A stretch of DNA of 22,507 bases from Geobacter sp. UBA5608 (lineage in GTDB: Bacteria; Desulfobacterota; Desulfuromonadia; Geobacterales; Pseudopelobacteraceae). Position numbers and translations under genes: made by a program. The stretch lies in NCBI GenBank assembly GCA_002424705.1, contig DIKW01000029.1, positions 1-22,507 of the forward strand. Direction: 5' to 3'. Of the stretch, positions 7,825-14,446 are shown in pieces (positions within the stretch are counted from its first letter, which is position 1; each line of letters opens with the position of its first letter). Under the pieces are notes generated by a model that saw only the letters and a program-made list of their open reading frames with translations, did no database searches and was not told the DNA's origin.

Positions 7825-8603
7825 GTTTGCCATTGGTCAGTGTGGTCATACCCTGCTACAACCAGGGGCCGTTTCTTGCCGAATCAATCGGATCGGTGCT
7901 GGCGTCCAGCTACGCCGAGTACGAGATTCTGGTGGTGGACGACGGCTCGACAGACCCTGACACCTGCCAAATACTGGCGGCGCTGGACTACCCCCGTACC
8001 CGCCTGATCCGTCGCACAAACGGCGGCCTGGCCGCTGCCCGCAACAGCGGTATCGCCGAGGCCAAAGGACGCTACATCCTGGCGCTGGATGCCGACGACC
8101 GGATCGGCCCTGCCTATCTGGCCCAGGCGGTTCAGGCCTTTGCGTCCGATGCCTGCCTGGGGATCGTCTACTGCCGTGCCGAGAAATTCGGGGCAGAGTC
8201 GGGAGCCTGGCGTCTACCGCGCTTCAGCCGCTGGCGGATGCGGCTCGGCAACCTGATCTTTTGCTCAGCGCTGTATCGCAAGGCAGACTGGGAGACGGTG
8301 GGCGGTTACGATGAACAGCTGCGCCGCGGCTGGGAGGATTGGGATTTCTGGCTTTCCCTGCTGGAGCTGGGGCGGACGGTGCGTTGCCTGGAACTGACCG
8401 GTTTCTACTACCGCAAGAACCCGGCCTCCATGGCGGCCGGAATGGAGGCCGATCTCAAGGTCGATCTGCACCGGCGGCTGCTGGCAAAACATGACGGCTT
8501 TTTCGGTGGCTGGTCAGGCGCACTGTCGCTGCTTTTGCCGTTGTATTATCGTCTGGCCGCCAGCCGGATCTACCGTGGTATCAAGAGAGGGGCAGGGCGC
8601 TAG
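7821..8603 (+). CDS. Glycosyltransferase family 2 (GT-A fold), soluble
   Basis: This compact 260-residue GT2 enzyme has VSVVIPCYNQGPFLAESIGS (6-25), VVDDGSTD (38-45), and the catalytic DAD at 90-92 within ILALDADDRIGP. GGLAAARNSGI (68-78) and GWEDWDFWLSLLELG (170-184) follow; the latter holds the catalytic-base ED (172-173). This pattern is common for inverting transferases in O-antigen and exopolysaccharide clusters. No clear transmembrane helix is seen, although residues 233-243 are hydrophobic. The start at 7821 is preferred because AAGGG sits just upstream, the ATG overlaps the previous stop as ATGA, and the conserved domain begins five residues later. The next gene begins one base after its TAG. 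Confidence 0.9.
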   Translation: MSLPLVSVVIPCYNQGPFLAESIGSVLASSYAEYEILVVDDGSTDPDTCQILAALDYPRTRLIRRTNGGLAAARNSGIAEAKGRYILALDADDRIGPAYLAQAVQAFASDACLGIVYCRAEKFGAESGAWRLPRFSRWRMRLGNLIFCSALYRKADWETVGGYDEQLRRGWEDWDFWLSLLELGRTVRCLELTGFYYRKNPASMAAGMEADLKVDLHRRLLAKHDGFFGGWSGALSLLLPLYYRLAASRIYRGIKRGAGR

Positions 8604-8604
8604 G

Positions 8605-9798
8605 ATGAGGATCGTCTTTTTGGCACCGTTCGGTATCCGTCCCAAGGGGACCGTGCAGGCCCGCATGCTGCCGCTGGCCGCGGCGCTGCTGGCGCGGGGC
8701 CACGATCTGGAGATTGTGGCGCCACCCTACACCAACCCGCAGGATGCCGGTCTGGTGGAAGTGGTTGAGGGAGTAACGCTGCGCAACGTAACGCTGGGGC
8801 CGGCCATCGGCCCGCTGGCTGCGCCGCTGATCGCCTGGCGGATGCTGCGAACGGCCCTTGACCAAAAGCCGGACCTGATCCACCTCTTCAAGCCCAAGGG
8901 CTATGGCGGTCTGGCGGCCTTGCTGCTGCTGGGCTTTCGGCTGTGTGGCCTGAAGCTGCCGCTGCTGGTGGTGGACAGCGACGACCGTGAAGGCACCGGC
9001 GGTATGAATGATCTGCACCCCTACAGCTGGCTGGAGAAACGTCTGTTTGCCGTTCAGGAACAGGCCCTGACCCGCTGGGCCGACGGGGTGACCGTGGCCT
9101 CCCGCGCCCTGGAGTCGCTGGCCTGGGGGATGGGTGCCCGCCAACAATGGACCCTGTATCTGCCCAACGGACCACTACTGCGGCCCTCAGGCGACCGTCT
9201 CGCGGGACGGCAACGGTTCGGGATCGCGCCGGATCTGCCGCTGCTGCTGCTCTACACCAGATTTTTTGAGTTTTCCCAGCAGCGGCTGCATCAGGTGCTG
9301 GAACGACTCTGCCTGCGTCTGCCGCAACTGCGGGTGCTGGTGGTGGGGCAGGGCCCACGTGGCGAGGAGCGGGAGCTGGAACAGGCTGCTTTTCTGGCCG
9401 GTTTTGGCGATGCCGTGATCGTGGCCGGTTGGCAGGAACCAGCCGCCTTGCCCGATTGCCTGGCAGCCGCCGATGCGGCGATCTACTTGTTTGACGATAC
9501 CCTGCTGAACCGGACCAAATGTCCGGCCAAACTGGCCGAGCTGGCGGCAGCCGGCCTGCCGCTGGCGGCGGAGCGGGTGGGGCAGATCGGCGAATATCTG
9601 GTCCATAACGAAAGCGGACTGTTGGTGGCCTCCGGCGATGTCGATGGCCTGGTGGAGGCTGCGCAACGCTTGCTGACGGACCGGGAGCTGGCCTGCCGGC
9701 TGGGGGCGGCCGCTGCGCAACGGGTGCGGACCCAGTTTGCCTGGGAGGCCGCTGCCGGGCGACTGGAGCAGTTGTATGACGAGGTACGCCGCTCATGA
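8605..9798 (+). CDS. Glycosyltransferase family 4-like (GT-B fold)
   Basis: The protein has 397 residues. The N-terminal Rossmann domain opens MRIVFLAPFGIRPKGTVQAR (1-20). LPNGP (186-190) marks the interdomain hinge. The C-terminal nucleotide-sugar domain contains LRVLVVGQGPRGEE (242-255) and FDDTLLNRTKCPAKLAELAA (296-315). The latter is a variant of the EX7E region seen in a GT4 subgroup, in which lysine-rich KCP-x-K replaces the usual first glutamate. It likely adds a sugar in the same lipid-linked pathway as its neighbours. The ATG at 8605 follows a purine-rich GAGAGGGGCAGGG stretch and lies one base after the previous stop. In-frame sequence upstream of this ATG has no domain similarity. 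The gene ends in an ATGA overlap with the large membrane protein gene. Confidence 0.86.
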   Translation: MRIVFLAPFGIRPKGTVQARMLPLAAALLARGHDLEIVAPPYTNPQDAGLVEVVEGVTLRNVTLGPAIGPLAAPLIAWRMLRTALDQKPDLIHLFKPKGYGGLAALLLLGFRLCGLKLPLLVVDSDDREGTGGMNDLHPYSWLEKRLFAVQEQALTRWADGVTVASRALESLAWGMGARQQWTLYLPNGPLLRPSGDRLAGRQRFGIAPDLPLLLLYTRFFEFSQQRLHQVLERLCLRLPQLRVLVVGQGPRGEERELEQAAFLAGFGDAVIVAGWQEPAALPDCLAAADAAIYLFDDTLLNRTKCPAKLAELAAAGLPLAAERVGQIGEYLVHNESGLLVASGDVDGLVEAAQRLLTDRELACRLGAAAAQRVRTQFAWEAAAGRLEQLYDEVRRS

Positions 9799-12215
9799 AC
9801 CGTACTGCATCCCGCAACTGGCCTCTGCTGCTGCTGGTGCTGGCCGTGATGGTGGCCCTGTTCAGCCCGATCCTGTTCACATCAAAGATCGTGCGGGCCC
9901 CGGACATCCTCAACGAGTTCTACTGGGGGGTCTACGACGCCTACGGTAAGCCGTTCTGGTCGCTTGTGCGGGTCGATCTGTCCAGTGCCGGCTGGGATCC
10001 CTACATCAACAGCGGCCACAGCAATGACGGCGGCATGGCCTCGATGCAGTTCCTGTACCTCTACCGGCTGATCTTCGGTTTGATCCCGGCCCCGGCCAGT
10101 GTGGCCTGGTTCATGGTGCTGCATCTCTTTCTGGGGGGGGTGGGCTGCTACTACTACTGCCGTCTGGTGGGCAGCTCCCGTTGGGGGGCCTTGTTCGGCG
10201 GCCTGGTGTTTGCGCTCTGCACCGAAAACGTCTCGCTGATCAATGCCGGCCATGTGATGAAGATCGCCACCATCGCCCACGCGCCCTGGGTGCTGTACTT
10301 TTTTGAAAAGGGGCTCCGTTCACAACGTTGGCTGCACTACCTTGCAGCCGGGATGGTGCTGGCCTTTCAATTCTTCAACACCCACTGGCAGATCGCCTTC
10401 TACACCTGTCTGGCAGTGGCGGCCTATCTGTTCGTACGCCTGTTGGCAACGGGCTCGGCGCGCGAGAAGGGGCGCGATCTGTTGATGACCGTGGTGATGA
10501 CGGTCTTCTTTTTGTGCGCGGTGGCGATTTCGCTGGCGCCCCTGGCCAGCTGGTCCCGTGACACCAACCGCGGTGTTCACTCCGGTGCCAATCAGGGCAA
10601 GGGCGGCTTGGCACGGGACGAGGCGATGATGTGGTCGTTGCCGCCGGAGGAAACCGCTGCCCTGGTGATACCGGGCTTGTTCGGACTCTCACGTCAGGAG
10701 GCCGGTGATCGCCCTGCGGCTGGACAGGTCTACTACTGGGGCCGGATGGTCTTTACCCAGACCGCCTCCTACTTCGGGCTGCTGCCCTGGCTGTTGCTGC
10801 CGTTGCCGCTGCTGCTGCTGCGCGATCGGATCACGGCGGCCGCCCTGTGCGCGGTGGTGGGCGGTCTGCTGTTCTCGATGGGGAACTACACCCCGCTGTA
10901 TCATCTGCTGTATGAGTATCTGCCCGGGATCGACCGTTTCCGGGTGCCCAAGATGATGCTGTTCATCACCGCCTTTGGCCTGGCGGTGCTGACCGCGCGG
11001 GGGATCGACCTGCTGCGGGATGAGAGGCGCTGGCGCTCGCCACAGATCAAGACGTGGCTGGCATGGCTGCTGGCCTTTCCGTTGCTCTTGACCCTGCTGC
11101 TGCTGATCGAGCAGCTGTTCGGCGCTACGCTCAGGGATTGGATCTCTGACCTGCTGGCCCGGCCGACCCGTTATGAGAGCGATGCCGGGTTAGCCATGCG
11201 GCGTTGGGCCAATTTTGAACGGGAAACCGGCATTGCCCTGGCCCTGGCAAGTCTGCACGCGATAGTGTTGCTGGCGCTGGTACGGCGCAGGCTGGCAGTT
11301 GGTCTGGGAACAGTGTTCCTGCTGGTGCTGCTGGTGGGCGACCTGTGGCGGGTCAACCGACAGTTTCTGGTGCTGACCGATCCGCCCAATCGCCTGGGAC
11401 AGCCTGCCAGTCCGGCCATGCAGTGGCTGCACGAACAGCTGCATCGCACACTGCCGGCGGGTGAGGTGCCGACGCAGCGTACCCTGCTTTTGGGAACAAC
11501 CGATCCGATGCGCTACGCAGCGGCCAAACTGCCGGTGCTGTTCACCGCCAATGCGGTCCAGAAACGTCGTTGGCAGGAATACCTGGATTTGCTCTCGTTT
11601 AAATCCGCCCTGCCCGACATGATGAACGTGCGCTGGCTGGTCTACGGTCAGCAGGCGTATCAGCGAGACCAGCAATACTTTGGCCCCCACTATCAGCCGG
11701 TCTTCAGTGGTGGCGGCGAGGTGGTGCTGGAGAATCGTCAGGTGCTGCCCAAGGCCTGGCTAGTGAACCGGGTTGAGGTGATTGCCGATTCGGAACAGCG
11801 TCTGAAACGGCTGCAGGAGGCATCCTTTGCACCTGCACGCATGGCCGTGGTTGAGTCACACCCGCTGGTGCCGCTGGTGGCCTCGGAACAGCCAGGGAAT
11901 GTTACGCTACAACTGAACCGGGCTGAACGGATGGTGCTGACTGCTGAAACAACCACCAACAGTCTGTTGGTGGTGGGAGAGAAGTACTACCAGGGCTGGC
12001 AGGCTACGTTGAACGGCAAATCAACGTCCATCGTTCCGGTCAACCACATCCTGCGGGGGGTCTATCTGCCGCCTGGCACGCACAGCGTCGAGTTTCGCTT
12101 TGATCCCCTGCCGTTCAAGATCGGCAGATGGCTGACGCTGAGCTCATTTGCCCTGTTCAGCCTGCTGCTGGTTCGAGCGTGGCTGGGCTCAGGGAGACGA
12201 CATGGCAGCCGTTGA
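9795..12215 (+). CDS. YfhO-like multi-pass membrane protein, probable GT-C glycosyltransferase
   Basis: This is the largest gene of the cluster, encoding 806 residues. A first transmembrane helix (about 10-29) is followed by an extracytoplasmic segment. Around 12 further hydrophobic helices run to about residue 500. A mostly soluble C-terminal region and a last helix (about 780-797) complete it. The segment GEKYYQGWQATLNGKS and then RGVYLPPGTHSVEFRFDP, near 735-775, is the conserved C-terminal motif of the YfhO family. Bacillus YfhO is a polytopic enzyme proposed to transfer a sugar from undecaprenyl phosphate to a cell-envelope polymer outside the membrane. Here the polyprenyl-P-sugar synthase at 1354-2310 could supply the donor. 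A run of eight G residues (10133-10140) lies at codons 113-116 and could slip. The gene overlaps the tRNA methyltransferase gene by 14 nt. Confidence 0.82.
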   Translation: MNRTASRNWPLLLLVLAVMVALFSPILFTSKIVRAPDILNEFYWGVYDAYGKPFWSLVRVDLSSAGWDPYINSGHSNDGGMASMQFLYLYRLIFGLIPAPASVAWFMVLHLFLGGVGCYYYCRLVGSSRWGALFGGLVFALCTENVSLINAGHVMKIATIAHAPWVLYFFEKGLRSQRWLHYLAAGMVLAFQFFNTHWQIAFYTCLAVAAYLFVRLLATGSAREKGRDLLMTVVMTVFFLCAVAISLAPLASWSRDTNRGVHSGANQGKGGLARDEAMMWSLPPEETAALVIPGLFGLSRQEAGDRPAAGQVYYWGRMVFTQTASYFGLLPWLLLPLPLLLLRDRITAAALCAVVGGLLFSMGNYTPLYHLLYEYLPGIDRFRVPKMMLFITAFGLAVLTARGIDLLRDERRWRSPQIKTWLAWLLAFPLLLTLLLLIEQLFGATLRDWISDLLARPTRYESDAGLAMRRWANFERETGIALALASLHAIVLLALVRRRLAVGLGTVFLLVLLVGDLWRVNRQFLVLTDPPNRLGQPASPAMQWLHEQLHRTLPAGEVPTQRTLLLGTTDPMRYAAAKLPVLFTANAVQKRRWQEYLDLLSFKSALPDMMNVRWLVYGQQAYQRDQQYFGPHYQPVFSGGGEVVLENRQVLPKAWLVNRVEVIADSEQRLKRLQEASFAPARMAVVESHPLVPLVASEQPGNVTLQLNRAERMVLTAETTTNSLLVVGEKYYQGWQATLNGKSTSIVPVNHILRGVYLPPGTHSVEFRFDPLPFKIGRWLTLSSFALFSLLLVRAWLGSGRRHGSR
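10133..10140 (+). repeat. Homopolymeric G8 tract inside the yfhO-like gene
   Basis: Eight consecutive G bases fall in the codons for L-G-G-V near residue 113. Loss or gain of one G would shift the frame and truncate the 806-residue protein after the second membrane segment. Poly-G tracts of this kind drive phase variation of surface glycans in several pathogens, but eight is at the short end and this genus is GC-rich. Confidence 0.6.
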
Positions 12216-12939
12216 CGAGCTGACCCGCGACGAGGTGAAGCGGTTCGGACTGGTGCTGCAGCAGCCCAAGGTCGGTTATCGCTTCACCCTCGACCCGCTG
12301 CTTTTGTGCGACTTCAGCGGGGCTCACGCTGAGCAGTCTATCGCCGACCTGGGTACTGGCAGCGGTGTGATGGCTTTGGTGCTGGCCCGTATGGCGCCCC
12401 AGGCCCGGGTGACCGCCTTTGAGCAGGATGCGGGAGCTGCCGGCCTGGCAGGGGAAAACGTTCAGCTCAACGGCCTGGCCGAGCGGGTGACGGTGCTGCA
12501 TGAGGATGTGCTGCATATTCGTCGTCATCTGCCGGTCTCCAGCTGCGACCTGGTGGTCAGCAACCCTCCCTACCGCAAGCAGGGTAAAGGACGGCTGAAC
12601 GAGCATCCCGGCCGCTTGGCGGCCCGCCACGAAACCACCGCCACCCTGGCCGATTTTCTGGCTGCTGCCAAGTATCTGGTGAAACCGTCCGGCCGGATCT
12701 GTCTGGTGCACCACCCCGATCGGCTGGGCGACCTGTTGGTTGCTGCGGCTGAACAAAAACTGACCGTGTTGCGCCTGCGGATGGTACATGGGACGCCAGC
12801 GGCTGAGGCCAAGGTGTTCCTGGTGGAGTTGGGCAAGGGGCGCCGCCATGGCGCGTTACGGGTGCTGCCGCCGTTGATCGTTAGGCAGGATGGTCAGAAC
12901 TATACCGAAGAGGTCAGAACGATCTTGCTGGGGAAATAA
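12202..12939 (+). CDS. trmN6: tRNA1(Val) (adenine37-N6)-methyltransferase-like protein (TrmN6/YfiC family)
   Basis: This 245-residue class I SAM-dependent methyltransferase has ADLGTGSGVMAL (48-59) as the SAM-binding motif I. An acidic residue closes the next strand (E74 in TAFEQD). The catalytic motif is LVVSNPPYRKQGKGRLN (117-133), with NPPY at 121-124 as in N6-adenine methyltransferases. LTLDPLLL-type N-terminal sequence (FTLDPLLLCDF) and ARHE (141-144) are typical of the YfiC/COG4123 family. That family modifies A37 of tRNA-Val in enterobacteria. Substrate identity here is inferred. The start at 12202 has GGGAG nearby and the conserved sequence begins right after it. It overlaps the end of the yfhO-like gene by 14 nt and is the last gene of the + strand run, so a housekeeping RNA modifier may be co-transcribed with glycan genes. 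Confidence 0.88.
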   Translation: MAAVDELTRDEVKRFGLVLQQPKVGYRFTLDPLLLCDFSGAHAEQSIADLGTGSGVMALVLARMAPQARVTAFEQDAGAAGLAGENVQLNGLAERVTVLHEDVLHIRRHLPVSSCDLVVSNPPYRKQGKGRLNEHPGRLAARHETTATLADFLAAAKYLVKPSGRICLVHHPDRLGDLLVAAAEQKLTVLRLRMVHGTPAAEAKVFLVELGKGRRHGALRVLPPLIVRQDGQNYTEEVRTILLGK

Positions 12940-12940
12940 C

Positions 12941-12964
12941 AAGGGCGCCGCGTTGGGCGCCCTT
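12941..12964. terminator. Hairpin terminator between convergent genes
   Basis: A perfect 9-bp inverted repeat, AAGGGCGCC (12941-12949) and GGCGCCCTT (12956-12964), has a 6-nt loop. It lies two bases after the trmN6 stop and 26 bases beyond the stop of the convergent cheX-like gene, so it can serve both. No strong U-run follows on either strand, so termination efficiency is uncertain. Confidence 0.7.
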
Positions 12965-12990
12965 GATGGTGGTGGTGTCGGTGTTTCAGC

Positions 12991-13857
12991 TTACTGCTTG
13001 ATAAACAGTGCCAGCTCCATCACCTGGTCATCACTGACATGGATCGGAAACAGCAGGGCCCGGTAGCAGTCAGGCACCGGCAGGCCGTTCAGGGCGGGAT
13101 GGATGGTGATCGGCGGGTTGATCTCCAGGCTCAGGCCGGATTGTGAGGCCTTGGCCACCACGTTGCCGCAGACGATGTTCACAAACTCCATCACCGTGTC
13201 CTCAAGCACCTCGGGCGGCTCCTGGTCGACGTTGTCTTCTTTCAGAATCGCCTTGGCGATGGTTTTCTGCAGTCCGGCCGAGACCGACAGCAGATACCGG
13301 GCAGCGGCATCGCCGCTCAGATCCATGGCGGCCACCATATGGTTGGTGGAGAGACGGCTTACTTCCTGGCATTTGCCGGGGCGGAACTGGATGCCCAGCA
13401 CCCGGGTGATCATCTTGTAGCTCATATCAACCGTGGTTTCCCACAGATGCTGGTTGGCGAGCCACTCCGGAAGCTCGATCCGGTCGGCCACATAGGGGGC
13501 CTGATCGACCTTGAAGGCGGCCAGGTAGGATTCGAGCTTTTCAGGGGTCAGCGCCCCCACCTTGACCAGCGCCTCGCCGATATACAGGTGGGTTGCCTTC
13601 TGGCGGTCGATGACCTCCTGCAGTTGAGACGGCGTGAGTATGCCCAGATCAACCAGCAGGTCTCCCAGCTTCATATCCTTGGAAAGCTGCGAGGTGTGGG
13701 CGCGCTCGATATCGTCGGCGGTGATGTAGCCCATGGCCACCGCCATCTCCCCCAGTTTGAGGTTGGTCCGATCCTGCAGTTCAATGGCATGCAGCAGGGC
13801 CTCGCTGGTTACCGCGCCCTGTTCCACCAAAAACTGTCCGAAAAATTTTACCGCCAT
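12991..13857 (-). CDS. CheX-type phosphatase with four N-terminal MshEN-type motifs
   Basis: The first 115 of 288 residues hold four 24-residue units at 5-28, 34-57, 63-86 and 92-115. Each reads roughly x-L-G-x-x-L-x-x-x-G-x-(L/I)-T-x-x-x-L, and the first three end in Q. They are separated by exactly five residues. This period and pattern match the MshEN (GspE N-terminal) cyclic-di-GMP-binding motif, which works in pairs. The usual first arginine is K or aromatic here. Residues about 138-288 resemble CheX/CheC: VMEFVNIVCGNVVAK carries the E224-x-x-N227 pair that dephosphorylates CheY-like proteins, then G231-N232. The gene is 45 nt downstream of a CheY-like receiver gene, its likely substrate. 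An AGGAG lies 9 nt before the ATG. Fold assignment is strong; nucleotide binding is inferred. Confidence 0.85.
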   Translation of the reverse strand: MAVKFFGQFLVEQGAVTSEALLHAIELQDRTNLKLGEMAVAMGYITADDIERAHTSQLSKDMKLGDLLVDLGILTPSQLQEVIDRQKATHLYIGEALVKVGALTPEKLESYLAAFKVDQAPYVADRIELPEWLANQHLWETTVDMSYKMITRVLGIQFRPGKCQEVSRLSTNHMVAAMDLSGDAAARYLLSVSAGLQKTIAKAILKEDNVDQEPPEVLEDTVMEFVNIVCGNVVAKASQSGLSLEINPPITIHPALNGLPVPDCYRALLFPIHVSDDQVMELALFIKQ

Positions 13858-13902
13858 TGGATAGGTCTCCTCTGATGGCCGTCGGTTCTTCTGCGCGCGG
13901 TG

Positions 13903-14262
13903 TTACAGCGAACGCAGGATGTTGAGCACGTTGTCAGGCTCGAACGGTTTTGAGATCACGTTCTTGGCCCCCAGCTTGATCGCCTCGGTGAACTTGTCGC
14001 CCACACCGCCCAGGGAGGTGACCATCACCACCTTGACGGTCTTGTCAAGCACCACCAGGCTGCGCAGGGCGGTCAGGCCATCCATGCCGGGCATGTTCAT
14101 GTCCATGCAGATAATGTCGGGATCTTCGCTGTGATTCATCTTGATTGCCTCGGCCCCGTTTTTGGCATGGCCAACACAGACAAGATCACCGGATTCATTG
14201 ATGATCCTCTCAAGCTGGCGGGCAACGGAGAGGCTGTCGTCGACGACGAGCACCTTCTTCAT
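13903..14262 (-). CDS. Single-domain CheY-like response regulator
   Basis: From ATG 14262 it encodes 119 residues and consists only of a receiver domain. Counting from that ATG, the acidic pocket is D8/D9 (VVDDS), the phospho-acceptor is D54 in CMDMNMPGMDG, the switch residue is T82 in VMVTS, and the conserved lysine is K105 in ISKPFEP. No DNA-binding or enzymatic output domain is attached, so it likely acts by protein contact, as CheY does. The CheX-type phosphatase immediately downstream probably resets it. No kinase is encoded nearby. An in-frame GTG two codons upstream (14268) is possible, but the GGGAGGT at 14272-14278 is better spaced for the ATG. A TTGACA promoter lies upstream at 14324-14352. 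Confidence 0.9.
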   Translation of the reverse strand: MKKVLVVDDSLSVARQLERIINESGDLVCVGHAKNGAEAIKMNHSEDPDIICMDMNMPGMDGLTALRSLVVLDKTVKVVMVTSLGGVGDKFTEAIKLGAKNVISKPFEPDNVLNILRSL

Positions 14263-14275
14263 GGACACCTTACCT

Positions 14276-14295
14276 CCCAGAGTAGTTGTTCTGGG
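14276..14295 (-). promoter_or_regulatory. Leader hairpin overlapping the ribosome binding site of the receiver gene
   Basis: On the minus strand CCCAGA (14295-14290) pairs perfectly with TCTGGG (14281-14276) around an 8-nt loop. The last three G bases are part of the GGGAGGT ribosome binding site, so the hairpin could limit initiation. The stem is only 6 bp, so the effect may be modest. Confidence 0.4.
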
Positions 14296-14323
14296 CTGTG
14301 CCTGGACGGCACGGCGCGCATGA

Positions 14324-14352
14324 ACTCTAGCCTAAAGCAGGAAGAATGTCAA
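14324..14352 (-). promoter_or_regulatory. Sigma-70-type promoter for the receiver-CheX operon
   Basis: On the minus strand a perfect -35 TTGACA (14352-14347) is followed by a 17-nt spacer and a -10 TAGAGT (14329-14324, four of six consensus bases including T1, A2 and T6). Transcription would start near 14317, giving a leader of about 55 nt before the ATG at 14262. Confidence 0.7.
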
Positions 14353-14377
14353 AAATGAATCTGTCCTACTTTCCCCT

Positions 14378-14405
14378 TTTTCAGGGTCTGACGGCATGCT
14401 ATACA
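14378..14405 (+). promoter_or_regulatory. Possible promoter of the prolyl isomerase gene
   Basis: TTTTCA (14378-14383) and TATACA (14400-14405) are separated by 16 nt, each matching four of six consensus bases. They lie about 40 nt upstream of the ATG at 14447 in the divergent intergenic region. This is the best candidate I see, but it is weak. Confidence 0.4.
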
Positions 14406-14446
14406 AAGTTCATTCGCATATTCACACCAAAGGAGAAGCCGCTCCC

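Noticed and set aside
8888..9913. A 341-codon minus-strand ORF
   Set aside because: It is extremely proline/arginine-rich, spans two clearly coding + strand genes, and has no plausible start signal or domain.
12940..12990. Possible attachment site or mobile element boundary at the change of strand
   Set aside because: No integrase, tRNA gene or direct repeat is nearby. The inverted repeat is explained as a convergent terminator.
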